Below are positions 25,167-38,000 of a stretch of DNA of 64,000 bases, piece after piece. The translations under genes and the position numbers were made by a program. This DNA is from Calendula officinalis (lineage: Eukaryota; Streptophyta; Magnoliopsida; Asterales; Asteraceae): positions 79,935,234 through 79,999,233 of the forward strand of contig OY970827.1 in NCBI GenBank assembly GCA_963853835.1, written 5' to 3'. Position 1 is the first letter of the stretch, and each line of letters starts with the position of its first letter. Under the pieces are notes generated by a model. The model did not search any database. It was not told the origin of the DNA and worked only from the letters and a program-made list of their open reading frames with translations.

Positions 25167-25180
25167 TGGTATCACGAGTC
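25167..25180 (+). promoter_or_regulatory. Primer-binding site of the copia element
   Basis: TGGTATCACGAGTC follows the 5' LTR after one base. It resembles the common plant site TGGTATCAGAGC, complementary to the 3' end of initiator Met-tRNA, with a base change and insertion near its end. Confidence 0.75.
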
Positions 25181-26890
25181 ATTATATTGATAATATAATT
25201 AACTAGTTTTTGTAAAAGTAGCAAAAAAATTCGATTTTTGGTTTTTTTTAACCTAGCCGTCGCAAAAATCAAGAACCCTAGGGTTCTTATTTTTCGATTT
25301 TTTTAAAAATACCAAGGGTTAAAAATATGATTTTTGGTAACCCTACATGCTACTTGTTACAAAAACCCTAATCAAAAAATTAATCTTGTTATTGTTTTTT
25401 GATTATTTGGCTTGGATTTTACATTTATTTTACTTTTTTGTTAATATGGCAAAACATGTATTTTTGCCATATCTCAAGCCAAAACCTTGTCAATTGTTGA
25501 TTGTTTGTGCAAACCGATGAAAGCCTAGACCTTGTGATGAATGTGTTTGGTTGTTTGATTGTTTGGGAAAAGCCGTGTTTTTTGGCTTAATTGTTGTAAT
25601 TTTCTTTCATTTTTTCCTTTATGTTTGGTGCCATTTTTTTAGGGCAATTTTAATGTAAAAGTAATTAGAATAGTTGTATTTTATTTCTTTGTATTATTGT
25701 AAATTGTTGACCAAAGATGAAGAAACAATGAAGAAAAAACAACAATTTTCGGCACCTCATGCGCAGCTGCACGAAAACAGACTTTCCCGGAGATTGGCAA
25801 ATCCGTTGGACCAGAAACCACCGCCAAAAGTTCCGTAACTCAGAGACCTACAACTTTCCAGAAGTCCAGGAAGACTAACGAAGAATACTTCAGTGACTTT
25901 TCGGGCTTCCAAGGCTGCTGGAATTTTCTGGCAGATTCATTTTTTCACAAGTTTGGGTTCTACTTGCTCAAGAATGTCTTGGAGCAAGTGGGAGCCCATT
26001 GGGTTTATGTAGGCCCGTTTGGGTTCATGTTGGCCCGTCCCTTAGATTGACCCTTCGGTCCGTCGTGATGACTCACGTGACCGAACCTAGGATTTCATCG
26101 GTCGAAGTTTGCACAAAATTTGTTGCATGTTTTATATTTTGTTTGTGGTTGTTTTCTTTTCTATTAGATACAAGCAGTAAAACAATTAAAAATGGTTTTT
26201 AGACACAAACATTAAAACATTCAAACCCTTAATCATTGATGATTACTACTTAATCATTGATGATTAAACCTTTAATCTAAAATTGTTTTGAGATTAAACT
26301 AAGTTTAAATATGATTTGAAACTTATCACTTAATAATCGCTAAAAGTTTTTACCGTTTATTACAAGACTTATGAAGTGGTATGAATGAATTACATGATTC
26401 ATTCATATCTTAATAAAATTTTATTAAATTAAAATTTAACATACCTTAAATTTAAGTCACGTCGTCCAATCGATTGTAAATCACTTGCTTCTATTTTTGA
26501 ATTCACGTGAGACGTGGTTCGAATCTAGATCCGAGGTCATTATTCTCTACGCGTGAGACCTAGAGCTATTTTGACATGATTTCATATTGGATGACTTAAT
26601 CGAGTTAACGGTGAGACCTTGACTCGAGGCGACGATGCGACAAACATGCCACTTGACCCTAGATGCTTGTTCACTAGGTGCCATGAAGTCCCATACCTCT
26701 AAGAGTTGCACTTGTAATGCAATTGTTGAACGTCACCTACCTATTGGATCTATCACCTCTAGCAGATCAACTGATGCGGTGATAGAAGCTCAATGGGATC
26801 TTAGCTTTTAATTAAAATTAATTGGGTAGTTAATTGATTAAAAGAAATTATTATCGAAAATACTAATTAATGAATTTTGATATTTTGTAG

Positions 26891-29800
26891 ATGACTTCTA
26901 CTAATCAAACCCTAACTCACACCACCATTCGTTCCGTTCTCGAAAAAGAGAAACTTGATGGAACGAACTTTGTGGACTGGGCTCGTAACCTAAGGATTGT
27001 CCTTAGGGCCGAGCACAAGTACCACCATTTGGAGGAGGCGTTGCCCCCTGCCCCTGCTGCTACCGCCACCCCTGCTGTTCGTGCAGCCTATACCAAGAGG
27101 TTTAACGAACAACAAGAGGTCGCCGCGCTCATGCTGGTGAGCATGATCCCTGAGATTCAGAAGAATCTCGAGGACCTCACAGCATTCGATATGATGGCTG
27201 AACTGAAGACATCATATCAAAAGCAAGCTGATCAGGAACTCTTTGACACGGTCAAAGCCTTCCATGCTTGCAAGCAGGAGGAGGGACAGTCTGTTAGCTC
27301 TTATTTTTTGAAGATGAAGAGTTACCTAGACCGAATGGAGAAACTTGGCTACCCTATGCCTCATATCCTTGGAATTGGGTTAATTCTCACTTCACTACAC
27401 AAGGACTATGCGCCGTTTGTCATGACTTATCATATGCATAGTATGGGGAAGACTTTCGCCGAATTACATGCTATGCTGAAACAAACGGAAGCTGGGCTAC
27501 CCAAGAAAACTCCAACCCCTACTGTCCTTGCCATAAGGAAAGGAAAGATCCAAAAACCAAAACCGCAAGTAGTTGCTAAGGGCCAAGGCAAGGGAAAGCA
27601 AGTTTACAAGCCCAAGCCAAAGGTTCCCCCACCTACTCATAAGGAGCATCCTGCTAAGGATCTTGCTTGCCATCACTGCGGTGAAACAGGCCACTGGAGG
27701 AGGAACTATCCTGCCTACCTGGCGGAGTTGATGAAGAACAAAGCCAATAAGATTAGCACATCAGGTATCTTCACAATAGAACTATATGCTTTCCCTAAGA
27801 AATCATGGGTATATGACACTGGTTGTGGAACTCACATTTGTAATACCATGCAGGGTCTAAGGGGAAGTAGAAAGCTAAACCATGGAGCTTTGGACTTGTA
27901 CGTGGGCAATGGAATGCGTGCACCGGTCGAAGCTATAGGAAGCTATGATTTAATCCTTCCTAATGGTTTAATTATTGTATTAGACAATTGTCACTATGCG
28001 CCTAGTATTACTAGGGGTATAGTATCGCTTTCATGTTTGTGGAATACTGGTTTTATTCACACTTTTACAGATTATGGTATTTCGGTTTCAAAGGATAATA
28101 TTTTTTATTTTAATGTTATTCCTTGTGATGGTATTTTTGAGATTGATATGCATGATCGTGTAACAAATAGTAGTTCTATTTATACTTGTAGCAAAAAGAA
28201 ATCCAAGAAGAATTTGGATTCTACTTACCTATGGCATTGTCGCCTTTGCCATGTTAACAAGAAACGTGTTTTAAAATTACAAAAGGATGGACTTATAAAA
28301 TCAGATGATTCTGAATCATTTGATAAATGTGTTTCTTGTATAACTGGTAAAATGGCACGCAAACCTTTCTCCCATGTAGGCGAAAGGGCCAACGATCTAC
28401 TTGGACTCATACATACCGATGTATGTGGCCCTTTTAGAACTCGAACTAGGGAAGGTGCTACCTACTTCATTACTTTCACTGACGACTTTAGTCGTTATGG
28501 TTATGTTTACTTGATTAAACATAAACATGAAACCTTTGAAACGTTCAAAGCTTTCCAAAATGAAGTAGAAAATCAACTCGGCAAGAAGATAAAAGCTCTC
28601 CGGTCCGATCGAGGATGAGAGTACATGAGCCATGAGTTTCAAGACCATCTTAAAAATTGTGGGATTGTCTCACAATTCACTCCCCCTTATACACCACAGC
28701 ATAATGGTGTATCAGAGAGGAGAAATCGCACCTTGCTTGACATGGTCCGATCGATGATGAGTCCTACCACTCTGCCTATATCCTTTTGGGGTTATGCACT
28801 CAAATCGGCTGCTCAAATACTGAATATGGTTCCCACCAAGAAGGTTGAAAAGACACCATATGAGATATGGCATGGGAAAGTCCCAAACTTGTCGTACTTG
28901 AAGGTCTGGGGTTGTGAGGCTCTCGTGAAACGAGACACGCCAAAAAACTTGAACCCAGAGCTGTCAAGTGCATCTTTATAGGATACCCTGAGGAAACGAT
29001 GGGTTACTATTTCTACTACCCACCTGAGCAAAAGGTAATTATTGCTCGTTATGCTGAGTTTCTTTAGAGCAATCTCATGTCACAAGAAGCAAGTGGGAGT
29101 ACCATCGACTTTGACGAGATTCCAAGCGATGAAGATGCACAACCTATTGTAGATACTAGCGAACATCAAGATGAGGCTGAACATGAAACTGTTCCTGTTG
29201 CACCTCAAAATGATGAAGTCCCCGTTCGAAGGTCCGCAAGGACACCTCATGCACCTGAACGATATGGATTCCATGTCGATGCTGAGGAGCTAAGTTTAGG
29301 GGATCATAATGAACCCCCTAACTATCGAGCTGCATTAGCAGATTCTGAATCTGACAAATGGCTTGATGATATGAACGCGGAAATGCAATCCATGAAAGAT
29401 AACCAAGTATGGACTTTGGTTGATCTTCCTCCTAACAGTAAGACTGTTGGTAGCAAGTGGCTCTTCAAGAAGAAGACCGACATGGATGGCAATGTACACA
29501 CCTATAAAGCTCGGTTGGTGGCAAAAGGTTACACTCAAACCTACGGGATTGACTATGATGAAACCTTCTCGCCTGTTGCCGACGTTAGAGCTATTAGGAT
29601 CGTCATAGCCATAGCAGCGTACTATGACTATGAGATTTGGCAAATGGATGTCAAAACTGCTTTCTTAAATGGACACCTCGATGAAGATGTCTATATGGTT
29701 CAGCCTGAGGGATTTGTAAGTACAAAGCACCCTAAGAAAGTATGTAAGCTTCAAAGGTCCATTTATGGACTAAAGCAGGCATCCAGAAGTTGGAACAAAA

Positions 29801-30897
29801 GATTCGATGAGGAAGTCAAAACGTTTGGCTTTACTCAGAATCCCGACGAGCCATGTGTATATACGAGAGCTAGTGGGAGCATTGTCGTCTTCCTAATCCT
29901 ATATGTTGATGACATATTACTCATAGGAAATAACATACCAATGCTACAAGATGTAAAATCCTGGCTTGGGAAGTGCTTCGCTATGAAGGATCTTGGGGAA
30001 GCGGCATACATACTTGGCATAAAGATCTACCGGGATAGATCTAAGCGGTTAATCGGACTAAGTCAAAGTGCGTACATTGATAAGATTCTAAAACGATTTA
30101 GAATGGACGCTCCCAAACGTGGAAACCTCCCTATGCAACACAATGTACACTTGAGTAAGACTCAAGGACCGTCCTCACCTGATGAGATGAAACGTATGCG
30201 TGATGTCCCCTATGCCTCGGCAGTAGGGTCAATCATGTATGCTGTACGGTGCACAAGACCTGATGTAGCGTTCTCTCAGAACCTTACAAGCCGATACCAA
30301 CAGAATCCAGGTGAGAGTTACTGGACTGCTGTTAAGAACATACAGAAGTATCTTAGGAATACTAAAGATATGTTTCTTGTCTATGGTGGTGGAAGTCAAG
30401 ATGAACTAAGCGTCACTTGTTATTCTGATGCTAGTTTTGAGACTGATAGAGATGATTCCAAATCTCAAACGGGGTATGTTTTCGTTTTGAACGGAGGCGC
30501 TGTTGATTGGAAGAGTGCAAAGCAGAGCACAATCGCTATGTCTTCTACAGAAGCTGAATACATTGCAACTACTGAAGCTGCAATGGAAGCTGTTTGGATG
30601 AGGAAATTCATTTCTGGGCTTGGAGTTGTCCCCAGCAATGAAAGACCTATGGATATGTACTGTGACAACACAGGTGCTATCATCATTGCCAACGAACACG
30701 GTGTTCAGAAAGGCGCCAGACATTATCGGAGGAAGCTTCACTACATTAGAGATGCGATCCTAATGGGAGATGTACGCTTACTCAAAGTTCATACAGATGA
30801 CAACTTAGCTGATCCTTTCACGAAGCCAATGTCATGTACCAAACATATTGAGCATGCTAGAAACATTGGGCTTCGACCAGCTAGTAGTTTCATGTAA
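26891..30897 (+). pseudogene. Copia gag-pol, disabled by two stops and one frameshift
   Basis: A single polyprotein frame in a working copia element. Order: gag with a CCHC knuckle (about 27667), aspartic protease with DTG in WVYDTGCGTHICN (about 27809), integrase with its HHCC finger and catalytic Asp residues, reverse transcriptase with YVDDILL (about 29900), and RNase H with SSTEAEY and a DNTGAI segment, ending at 30897. Lesions seen: TGA at 28616-28618 in the integrase core right after RSDRG; a one-base loss near 28950 that puts the frame onto a stop at 28979; and TAG at 29065-29067 in a Glu position. The last Cys of the gag knuckle is Tyr. The frame from 29077 to 30897 is otherwise open. 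Confidence 0.92.
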
Positions 30898-31740
30898 TCT
30901 GTTTTAGTATTTAGATAATGGAACATTGAGCAGTTTTTATTGGAATAAATTGATATATTTGATATGATCGTTTTTATATGAATATCTACTGTGTTCTATA
31001 TTTGAATGTTTACATCCATGAATATTTACTGTGTTTTATATTCTAAATTGTCCATTGTCATATTAATAATATGGGAATATTATTAAGACAAATCTGAGGG
31101 CATTGATGACATTATCTTAGTATGACTAAGGATAATAAAATCAAACTCACATGTCGTTCATAAGGATGCACGATTGGACTGACCCAACCTATGAGAAATC
31201 ACTTCCTGGATTTATGTCACAAGTGATTCTCACAAAGGCTTTGTCGCTTATCCTCTGACTTGAGATGCAAGTTGGTTTGTGTATGTAGAGGGGCAAACTT
31301 TGATGTGGTTAAACGCTGATCTGAATAAGGCTGCTATAACAACCATTATCGGGTTTATCATTAAGCATATGACAGACACGTGCAGTCAATAAAGAATCTG
31401 TTCCTCCACGTATGTGGATTAGATACTACTGGGCCCCTCGATGATTTTGAATGGATGTATGTGTGGCCACACCCAAAAGGTAATCAAGATGAATCTTGAT
31501 TGGTTTTGGTAATCTATTTCATTATATAGATCGAGAAACAGAATCGTTGAAGTTTTAGATTGACATTGATCCTTGTCTAAAATTCAACATAGTATCAGCA
31601 ACAAAAGGATAACTGATTGAAAAACTTTGAACAAAGATTTTATGAAACTCCTCATGTACTCCTAGGGGCATTGGCGGGTTGCTAGACTCTAACCTTTGCT
31701 TGTATAACTACTTGATGTTATCACGCGCGCAAGTGGGAGC

Positions 31741-32377
31741 TGTTGGAATATGCTTCACGTGTATAACATATAGTTATATGGCTAGTTGTATGTGAGCCTA
31801 AAGGGTCACACACTTATACACTAAACACCTTGTTATATATAATGTAATTAGTGTAATTATATTATATATATATAATAATGCAAGTAATTCATTAAGTAAT
31901 TAAGTTTAAATTGTTTAAACTTAAGTTATCTAGTGGAATTAATTGAAAGAAAGAAAGGACAAGGGGGTAAGTGGATATTCTCTAAACTTGTTTAGGGTAT
32001 ATAAGGCTTAGATTAGGGAGCAAGCAACTAACCCTAATCCTCCCTCCCCTACACCTCACGGCCGAAAACAAGACACCCTCTAGGGTTCTTGGTTTTTTGC
32101 CTCTTTCAATCTTGCAAGGACTAGCATCTTCAAGGGTGTTCAAGATAGTGTAGTGTGGACTTACTTTAGAGGTATTCCCCATTGGAATCCTTGGTTTCGG
32201 TTCTTCATCATCTCCATCCGAATCCCCATAATCAAAGACTTCAAGGGTATGAATTGTTCTTCCTAACTCTTTGATTTATTGTATAGTTTAATTGTATTTA
32301 TCAATATTAGATCCGGTTATGGTGATTAAACTTTTCCGCTGCGTGTTGGTTCTTGTTTTAACCTAAAATCACCATTA
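31741..32377 (+). repeat. 3' LTR of the copia element, 637 bp
   Basis: Directly follows the polypurine tract. It is longer than the 5' LTR by a TA unit and one T. It is followed by the CAAAT duplication. Confidence 0.93.
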
Positions 32378-32417
32378 CAAATGTGATATAAATAACACGA
32401 AAAGGCTTCATTAATAT

Positions 32418-33828
32418 TAGGGCTGTCAAAATCTGACACGGCACGACAAAAATACACGAAACAAAACGAAATTGGGACGAAATTGAAATCTGAATTCGTG
32501 TTCGTGTCGGGTAAAACAAACACGATGTCGTATCGTGTCGTGTTCGTGTTCAAAAATTAACACGAAATTGACACGAAATTAACACGAAATTCTCAATAAT
32601 TTAATTTTAAAAATAATTAAATTAAAATTACCTTGAAGATTGGGCCAAGTAAAATTTGTTTCCCTATGGGCCACTAAAATCACATATACGACATTTACTT
32701 TTCTAGGGCATTCAACCGTTTAGTATGCGAATGGGGAAATGGAACAGCCCTCGTTGGAACTCACAAATTACTACTGGCGTGAGCCACAGATAAAGAAAAC
32801 ACTACACACGAGATTTCTTGTATAAAACCTGAATGAAGCACAAATTTTTGAATTCAGCCTTTGTTAAACACATCAGAGTTGTTATCCCCTGCTGTTGAAT
32901 CGTTGTTAAGGTTTGCTTAAACCCTTGAAACTTTTTGCAACGAGTTTTTGTTTCTTAATTCTTATGTATGTATACATTCATTAATTATAAGAATCATATG
33001 TGGAAATTGATTGGTTTATTCAGATGAATAATTATACAATGATCTAATGTTTGTGTTTGCAGGAATGGAAAAATGTAGCTGTTGTAGAATGAGTATACAC
33101 ATATTGGTTTGACTGTTTATTCGTCTGTATTTTCAGAAAATATCAAATTTGATTTGGATTTCAAATTTAATTGTTTTGATGTAAAGGTCTTACAGAAATG
33201 TGTTTTCTCAATTTGAGTTCATATTTATTTATGAAGAAGCATAAGTTCCATTCAGTGAATATATTCATGTGTTTGATTCAAATAGTACAAGATTTGTAAG
33301 TATGGTAGGGATTTCACCAACCTCTTGCTGTTCTTTATATTATAATTTATTAATGTGTTTTTTAAACCATTTTATACGAAAATATGTGTTGTGTTTTGTT
33401 TCTTAACTGCTTTTAATTTGTTTTTGTTTTTTTTTTTGTGTATGCAGGCGATGTGAGTTGTGATATGTGATTACAAGGATTTACTAATGATATTGTGAAA
33501 TTATATTTGATGGATAAACAAGAACTATAAATGCATCAACTTTGCTCAACTTTTTTTTATGTCTTTGTTATAACTTTAAGAAAATTTAATAGTACTTTAT
33601 GTTTATTTTGTCATGGTTATCGGTTTGTAGTAAACATGTTGTAAGTAACACAATTTGATATTTTTGCTATTGATCTCGTGTTGTCGTGTTTTTCGTGTTT
33701 TTAATTGGGTCGTGTTCGTGTTGGCAAAAAAAACACGACATCGTGTCGTGTTGTTTTCGTGTTGACAAAAAAGAATTCGTGTCGTGTTATACAAAAACAC
33801 GAAACGATAGAACGATTTGACAGCCCTA
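32418..33828. mobile_element. Non-autonomous hAT element, 1,411 bp
   Basis: The termini are TAGGGCTGTCAAA and TTTGACAGCCCTA, flanked by a perfect 8-bp duplication ATTAATAT (32410-32417 and 33829-33836). Both ends carry many copies of 'cacgaa' or 'ttcgtg', which fits hAT subterminal repeats. The interior of about 1 kb has no transposase frame; I could not identify its origin. Confidence 0.92.
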
Positions 33829-34057
33829 ATTAATATGGAATACCGTTTTTTTTTTCTTTCAAAAACACTTCAACTCACATGGTTTTTTGCCTATTCACAT
33901 GATACAAAAAGAGATTTGAGTTTATGGCTCTCCTTCGATCCGTTCATTACACCAAATGCGATACAAACTGTGTGAATAGACTTTATGAATTCGAAACATG
34001 TTTTTTTAGACAGTTAAAGTCTGCACTATTTTTCATTACTCACTAGTATAATTTATA

Positions 34058-34281
34058 GAGTAAATTACATAAATTGTTCCGGTGGCATACCCGATTTTGC
34101 GTTTTCTAAACCTTTTTCTTCGGGTTTTTTGTCCCTAAACTTTTTTCTTCGGGTTTTTTGTCCCTAAATTGTCCCTGTGGTATACCCGATTCTGTTTAAG
34201 TACAAAAAACCCGAAGAAAAAAATTTAAGGACAAAAACGCATAATCAAGTATACCGCATGGACAATTTCTGTAATTTACTC
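34058..34281. mobile_element. MULE-type MITE, short variant
   Basis: It has the GAGTAAATTAC / GTAATTTACTC ends of the family with a different, shorter interior. A perfect 9-bp duplication TAATTTATA flanks it (34049-34057 and 34282-34290). Confidence 0.88.
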
Positions 34282-34504
34282 TAATTTATATTACACGAAA
34301 TGCCATGAGAACAACACGAAAAGACATCAGTAGACTGATGCTAACCATGACACCAACTAACATCTTAAGTTTTTGCCACATGAACGTCTCGTCAGCTGAT
34401 ACTCCAATTGATACACTCATGCCAACAATATCCATGGTTCCAACGGTTAGATGAAACCGAAGGAACGAAATAGGGATACCGAAGAAGAGCACGAGCAAAA
34501 CCAA

Positions 34505-35066
34505 TGCATGTTTTATTTTAAATTTTATTTATTATATTTTGTTGTTATTTATTTTCTTTTAAATCTTGCTCCTAAAATCAAAGCTAGTGGTAGAATAGTG
34601 AATAATTAATTAGTAGTGGTCATTTCACGTTTATCTTTATTTCCTTGTTTTAGTCTATATATGTAATTTAGAGTTAATGAGGAAGAGAAGAAAAATTATT
34701 TGAAAAGTTATTATTTTATTTCTTAATCTCTTAACCATCAAGAATCAGCTTTTTCAGCATTGGCACCCGTCACAACTTAAATCGTAATTACACAAAGTAG
34801 TTTGCGAACTGCAATACAAGTTGACTTAAGTTCAGGGGCCAAATATGTAATTTAGTCAATGTCGAAAGTAACTTGAAACCAAAATGAATAAAGGGAAAAG
34901 GGAAAGGCTGCAGTCGTGTTGTTGACCCCCTTCGAATTTCTAGAGAGAGAGAGAGGTGCTCCTCTAGTGCATTTCTAGAGAGAGAAAGTTGTTGATACAA
35001 CTCTGTTTTGTTCAATTATAAACAACTGATGTTTTATGAATTTATGAGTATTGATTCTTTGAAGAA
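34505..35066 (+). promoter_or_regulatory. Upstream region of the PTM-like gene
   Basis: No gene seen. A GA-repeat stretch at 34941-34988, on the strand leading to the ATG at 35067, is a common feature of plant 5' leaders. No TATA box could be assigned with confidence. Confidence 0.4.
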
Positions 35067-38000
35067 ATGGAGTTTATGGGGAGAACAGTGAGGAAACAAT
35101 TTAAAGGATTTGGGGTTTCTACCGGAATAGTAAAATCATACGATTCTTTATCGGGATTCTTCGGGATCGGTTACGAAAATGGTGATTCTGAGGAAATTGA
35201 TTTCTCCGAATTATCTGCTCTTGTTGATATAGATGGAATTCTTACAGATCAATCTCCATCTCTGTTAGCTAAAAAATCATCTAGGGTTGGGAGAAGACCT
35301 AAGAAGAGGCGTAGGACTTTTGGCTCATCAAATTCAGGTAACGAAAACGATTTTTCTTCCTCAATTGGCAATGTAGTTTCAGCTGATGATAGTAATTTGG
35401 ATTCTGTAGAAGGGGAATTTAGGAACGAAGGTATTAGTGCTGATTATTCGACTAAAAAACTGGACTTTAGTAGTAACAACAACAATGTTAGTAGTGTTTG
35501 TGATAATTTGAACTCTAATGTGCACGATTTGGATAGAAATGGGAAGGGGCATGCTGATGGAATTGATTTGAATTTAGATTTGAATGTTGATAATGATTTA
35601 GTGAACTCTTGTGTTAAGAAAGAGGAGTGTAATATGGACTTAGATCACAATGAAGATAAGAATCAAGATGTTGACCTTGGTGGATATCTGAAGAGAGAAA
35701 ATTCTGGTGAAGAAGTTGAGGAAAATAAGATCAAAGATGCAACTAAAAGTCCAGAAATTTTGGCGAGCCAAACAAATAGTATTTCTAATTCTGATGATTT
35801 ACCAGCTCTTGATAATAATGGAAATTTGGGGAAAACAAACACAGGTGGAAGAAGAGGTAAAAAGAGAAGGAATACAGATTCTCCTAAAACTGCTGCAGAA
35901 AGTGTGTTAAGGAGGAGTGCTCGTAGACGAGCTAAGCTTTCTGCTGAAGAAAATGACCCAAATGCTATAAAATATGATGATGTTAAATTACCATATTGCC
36001 CTTCTCCAGTTGTAAGTGCAGTTTCAGAGGATCAGCCCACAATCTCTGACTGTGAAGAATCTGAAGAACCAACTGTTCTTCCTCAGAAGCTGGAGTTACC
36101 ACCGTCAACAGGAAATTTGAATCTAGATGGCCTTCCAGTAGCTAATCTTTTCTCTGTTTATTCTTTTCTGAGGTCATTTAGTACAGTATTATTTCTAAGC
36201 CCATTTGAGTTTGGGGATTTTGTGGCATCAATTAGAAGCAAGTCTCCTAATTTATTGATTGATTCTATTCATGTTTCACTTTTACGTGTTTTGAGGAAGC
36301 AATTAGAGTTCCAATCAAGTGAGAGTTTGACATTCGCTACTAATTGTCTAAGGTATGCATCTGTTTTGTTCTATGTTATTCGGAGTAAATTACACAAATG
36401 GTCCTTTAGGTTTGTACCATATTACATATTTGGTCCTTTAGTTTCATAAATTACACTGGTAGCCTTATTTTTTAAACTATTGACACGTTTAGTCCTTTAC
36501 CTAAACAAATATTAAATTTTCCCGTCAAACAGCTGACTTTTTATGGGTTTTTAAATTGATGAAGGGAAAGGGAAAAAGGACAGGATTACCCCCTCATGCA
36601 TCACACGTGACCATACTTGACGGGAAAAATAAATGTCTGTTAAGATAAAGGACCAAACGTGTCAATAGTTTCAAAAATCAGGACTACCAGTGTAACTTAA
36701 GAAACTAAAGGACCAAATATGTAATATGCAACGAACCCAAAGGATCATTTGTGTAATATACTCGTGTTATTTGTATTCTTCTGTATATTCATTCATATAA
36801 TAAGATATAAAATGTAGGGATCTTAATTGGGATCTGGTGGACTTGATGACGTGGCCTATTTTTATGGCTGAATACTTACTTATGAAACCTGGTTTTGATC
36901 TTGCTTCCTTGAAGTTACACAAGATTGACTACCACAAACAGTCTGAATTTGTGAAACTTGAACTGTTGCAGTATATTTGTGATGATGTCATAGAAGTTGA
37001 AGCTATAAGTTTAGAGATTAATAGAAGGGTAATAGTAGTAGAATCTACTAACATTATGGACCCTGATTTAAGTACAAAGTCGGTTGCTTTTAACAAACGA
37101 AAGGGTATTTCTGGTAATTCTTGCATGAGTGAGGAAGTTGTTGATGGAACTGCTGATTGGAACAGTGATGAATGTTGTCTTTGTAAAATGGATGGGAATT
37201 TAATTTGTTGTGATGGTTGTCCTGCTGCATTTCATTCAAAATGTGTAGGGATTGCCACTAATCTTCTGCCAGCTGGCGATTGGTATTGTCCAGAGTGTGT
37301 AGTTGACAAGAAAAGTCCTGAAATTGATGTGGCCAAATCGATCCGTGGAGCAGAGTTGTTGGGAGTTGATCCGCATGGAAAACAGTATTATAGCAGCTGT
37401 GGTTATATCTTGGTGTAAGTTCTTTCTTTATTAGATTTGCCAATTTTTTTAATTAAATAGTTAGTTTGTCAGTCAAATATGATTATAAAATCTCAATAAT
37501 GTTGTATTTCTAAAAAAAGAAATTATTTAGGGCTTAGGAGGTTGTAAGCATTAGAATACATTTTGGACAATTTTAGATCCATTTGAGACGTATATTGGCA
37601 AGCTAATATTATTGATTGAGTAAATTACAGAAATGGTCCTTTAGGTTTGTACCATATTACATATTTGGTCATTTAGTTTCATAAATTACACTGATAGTCC
37701 TTATTTCTGAAACTATTGACACGTTTGGTCCTTTACCTAAACAAACGTTAACTTTTCCCGTCAAACAGACAGGTTTTTATGGGTCTCAAATTGATGAAAG
37801 GAAAGGTAAAAGGAAAGATTTACCCCCTCGTGCATCGCACGCGACCATACTTGACGGATAAAATAAACTGTTTAGGTAAAGGACCAAACATGTAAATAGT
37901 TTTAGTAATAAGGACTACCAGAGTAATTTATGCAACTAAAGGACCAAATATGTAATATGGTACAAACCTAAAGGACCATTTGTGTAATTTACTCTTATCG

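Larger units (their letters stand above)
24532..32377 (+). mobile_element. Ty1/copia retrotransposon with both LTRs, 7,846 bp
   Basis: Complete in outline: 5' LTR 24532-25165, primer-binding site 25167-25180, leader, gag-pol 26891-30897, untranslated 3' segment, polypurine tract AAGTGGGAGC at 31731-31740, 3' LTR 31741-32377. A perfect 5-bp target duplication CAAAT flanks it (24527-24531 and 32378-32382). The LTRs begin TGTTGG and, judged from the duplication, end CCATTA instead of the usual CA. The two LTRs differ by about 6 substitutions and 2 small indels, so the insertion is recent. Confidence 0.95.

Noticed and set aside
34286..34504. Minus-strand hydrophobic open frame of 72 codons resembling a membrane-protein exon
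   Set aside because: It has no recognisable family motif, no splice partners, and it directly follows a MITE. It may be a gene scrap, but I cannot support it.
36383..36449. Continuation of PTM exon 1 into a longer open frame to 36449
   Set aside because: The frame runs past a good donor (CTAAG|GTATGC) into MITE sequence. Splicing to 36818 keeps the family sequence in phase.
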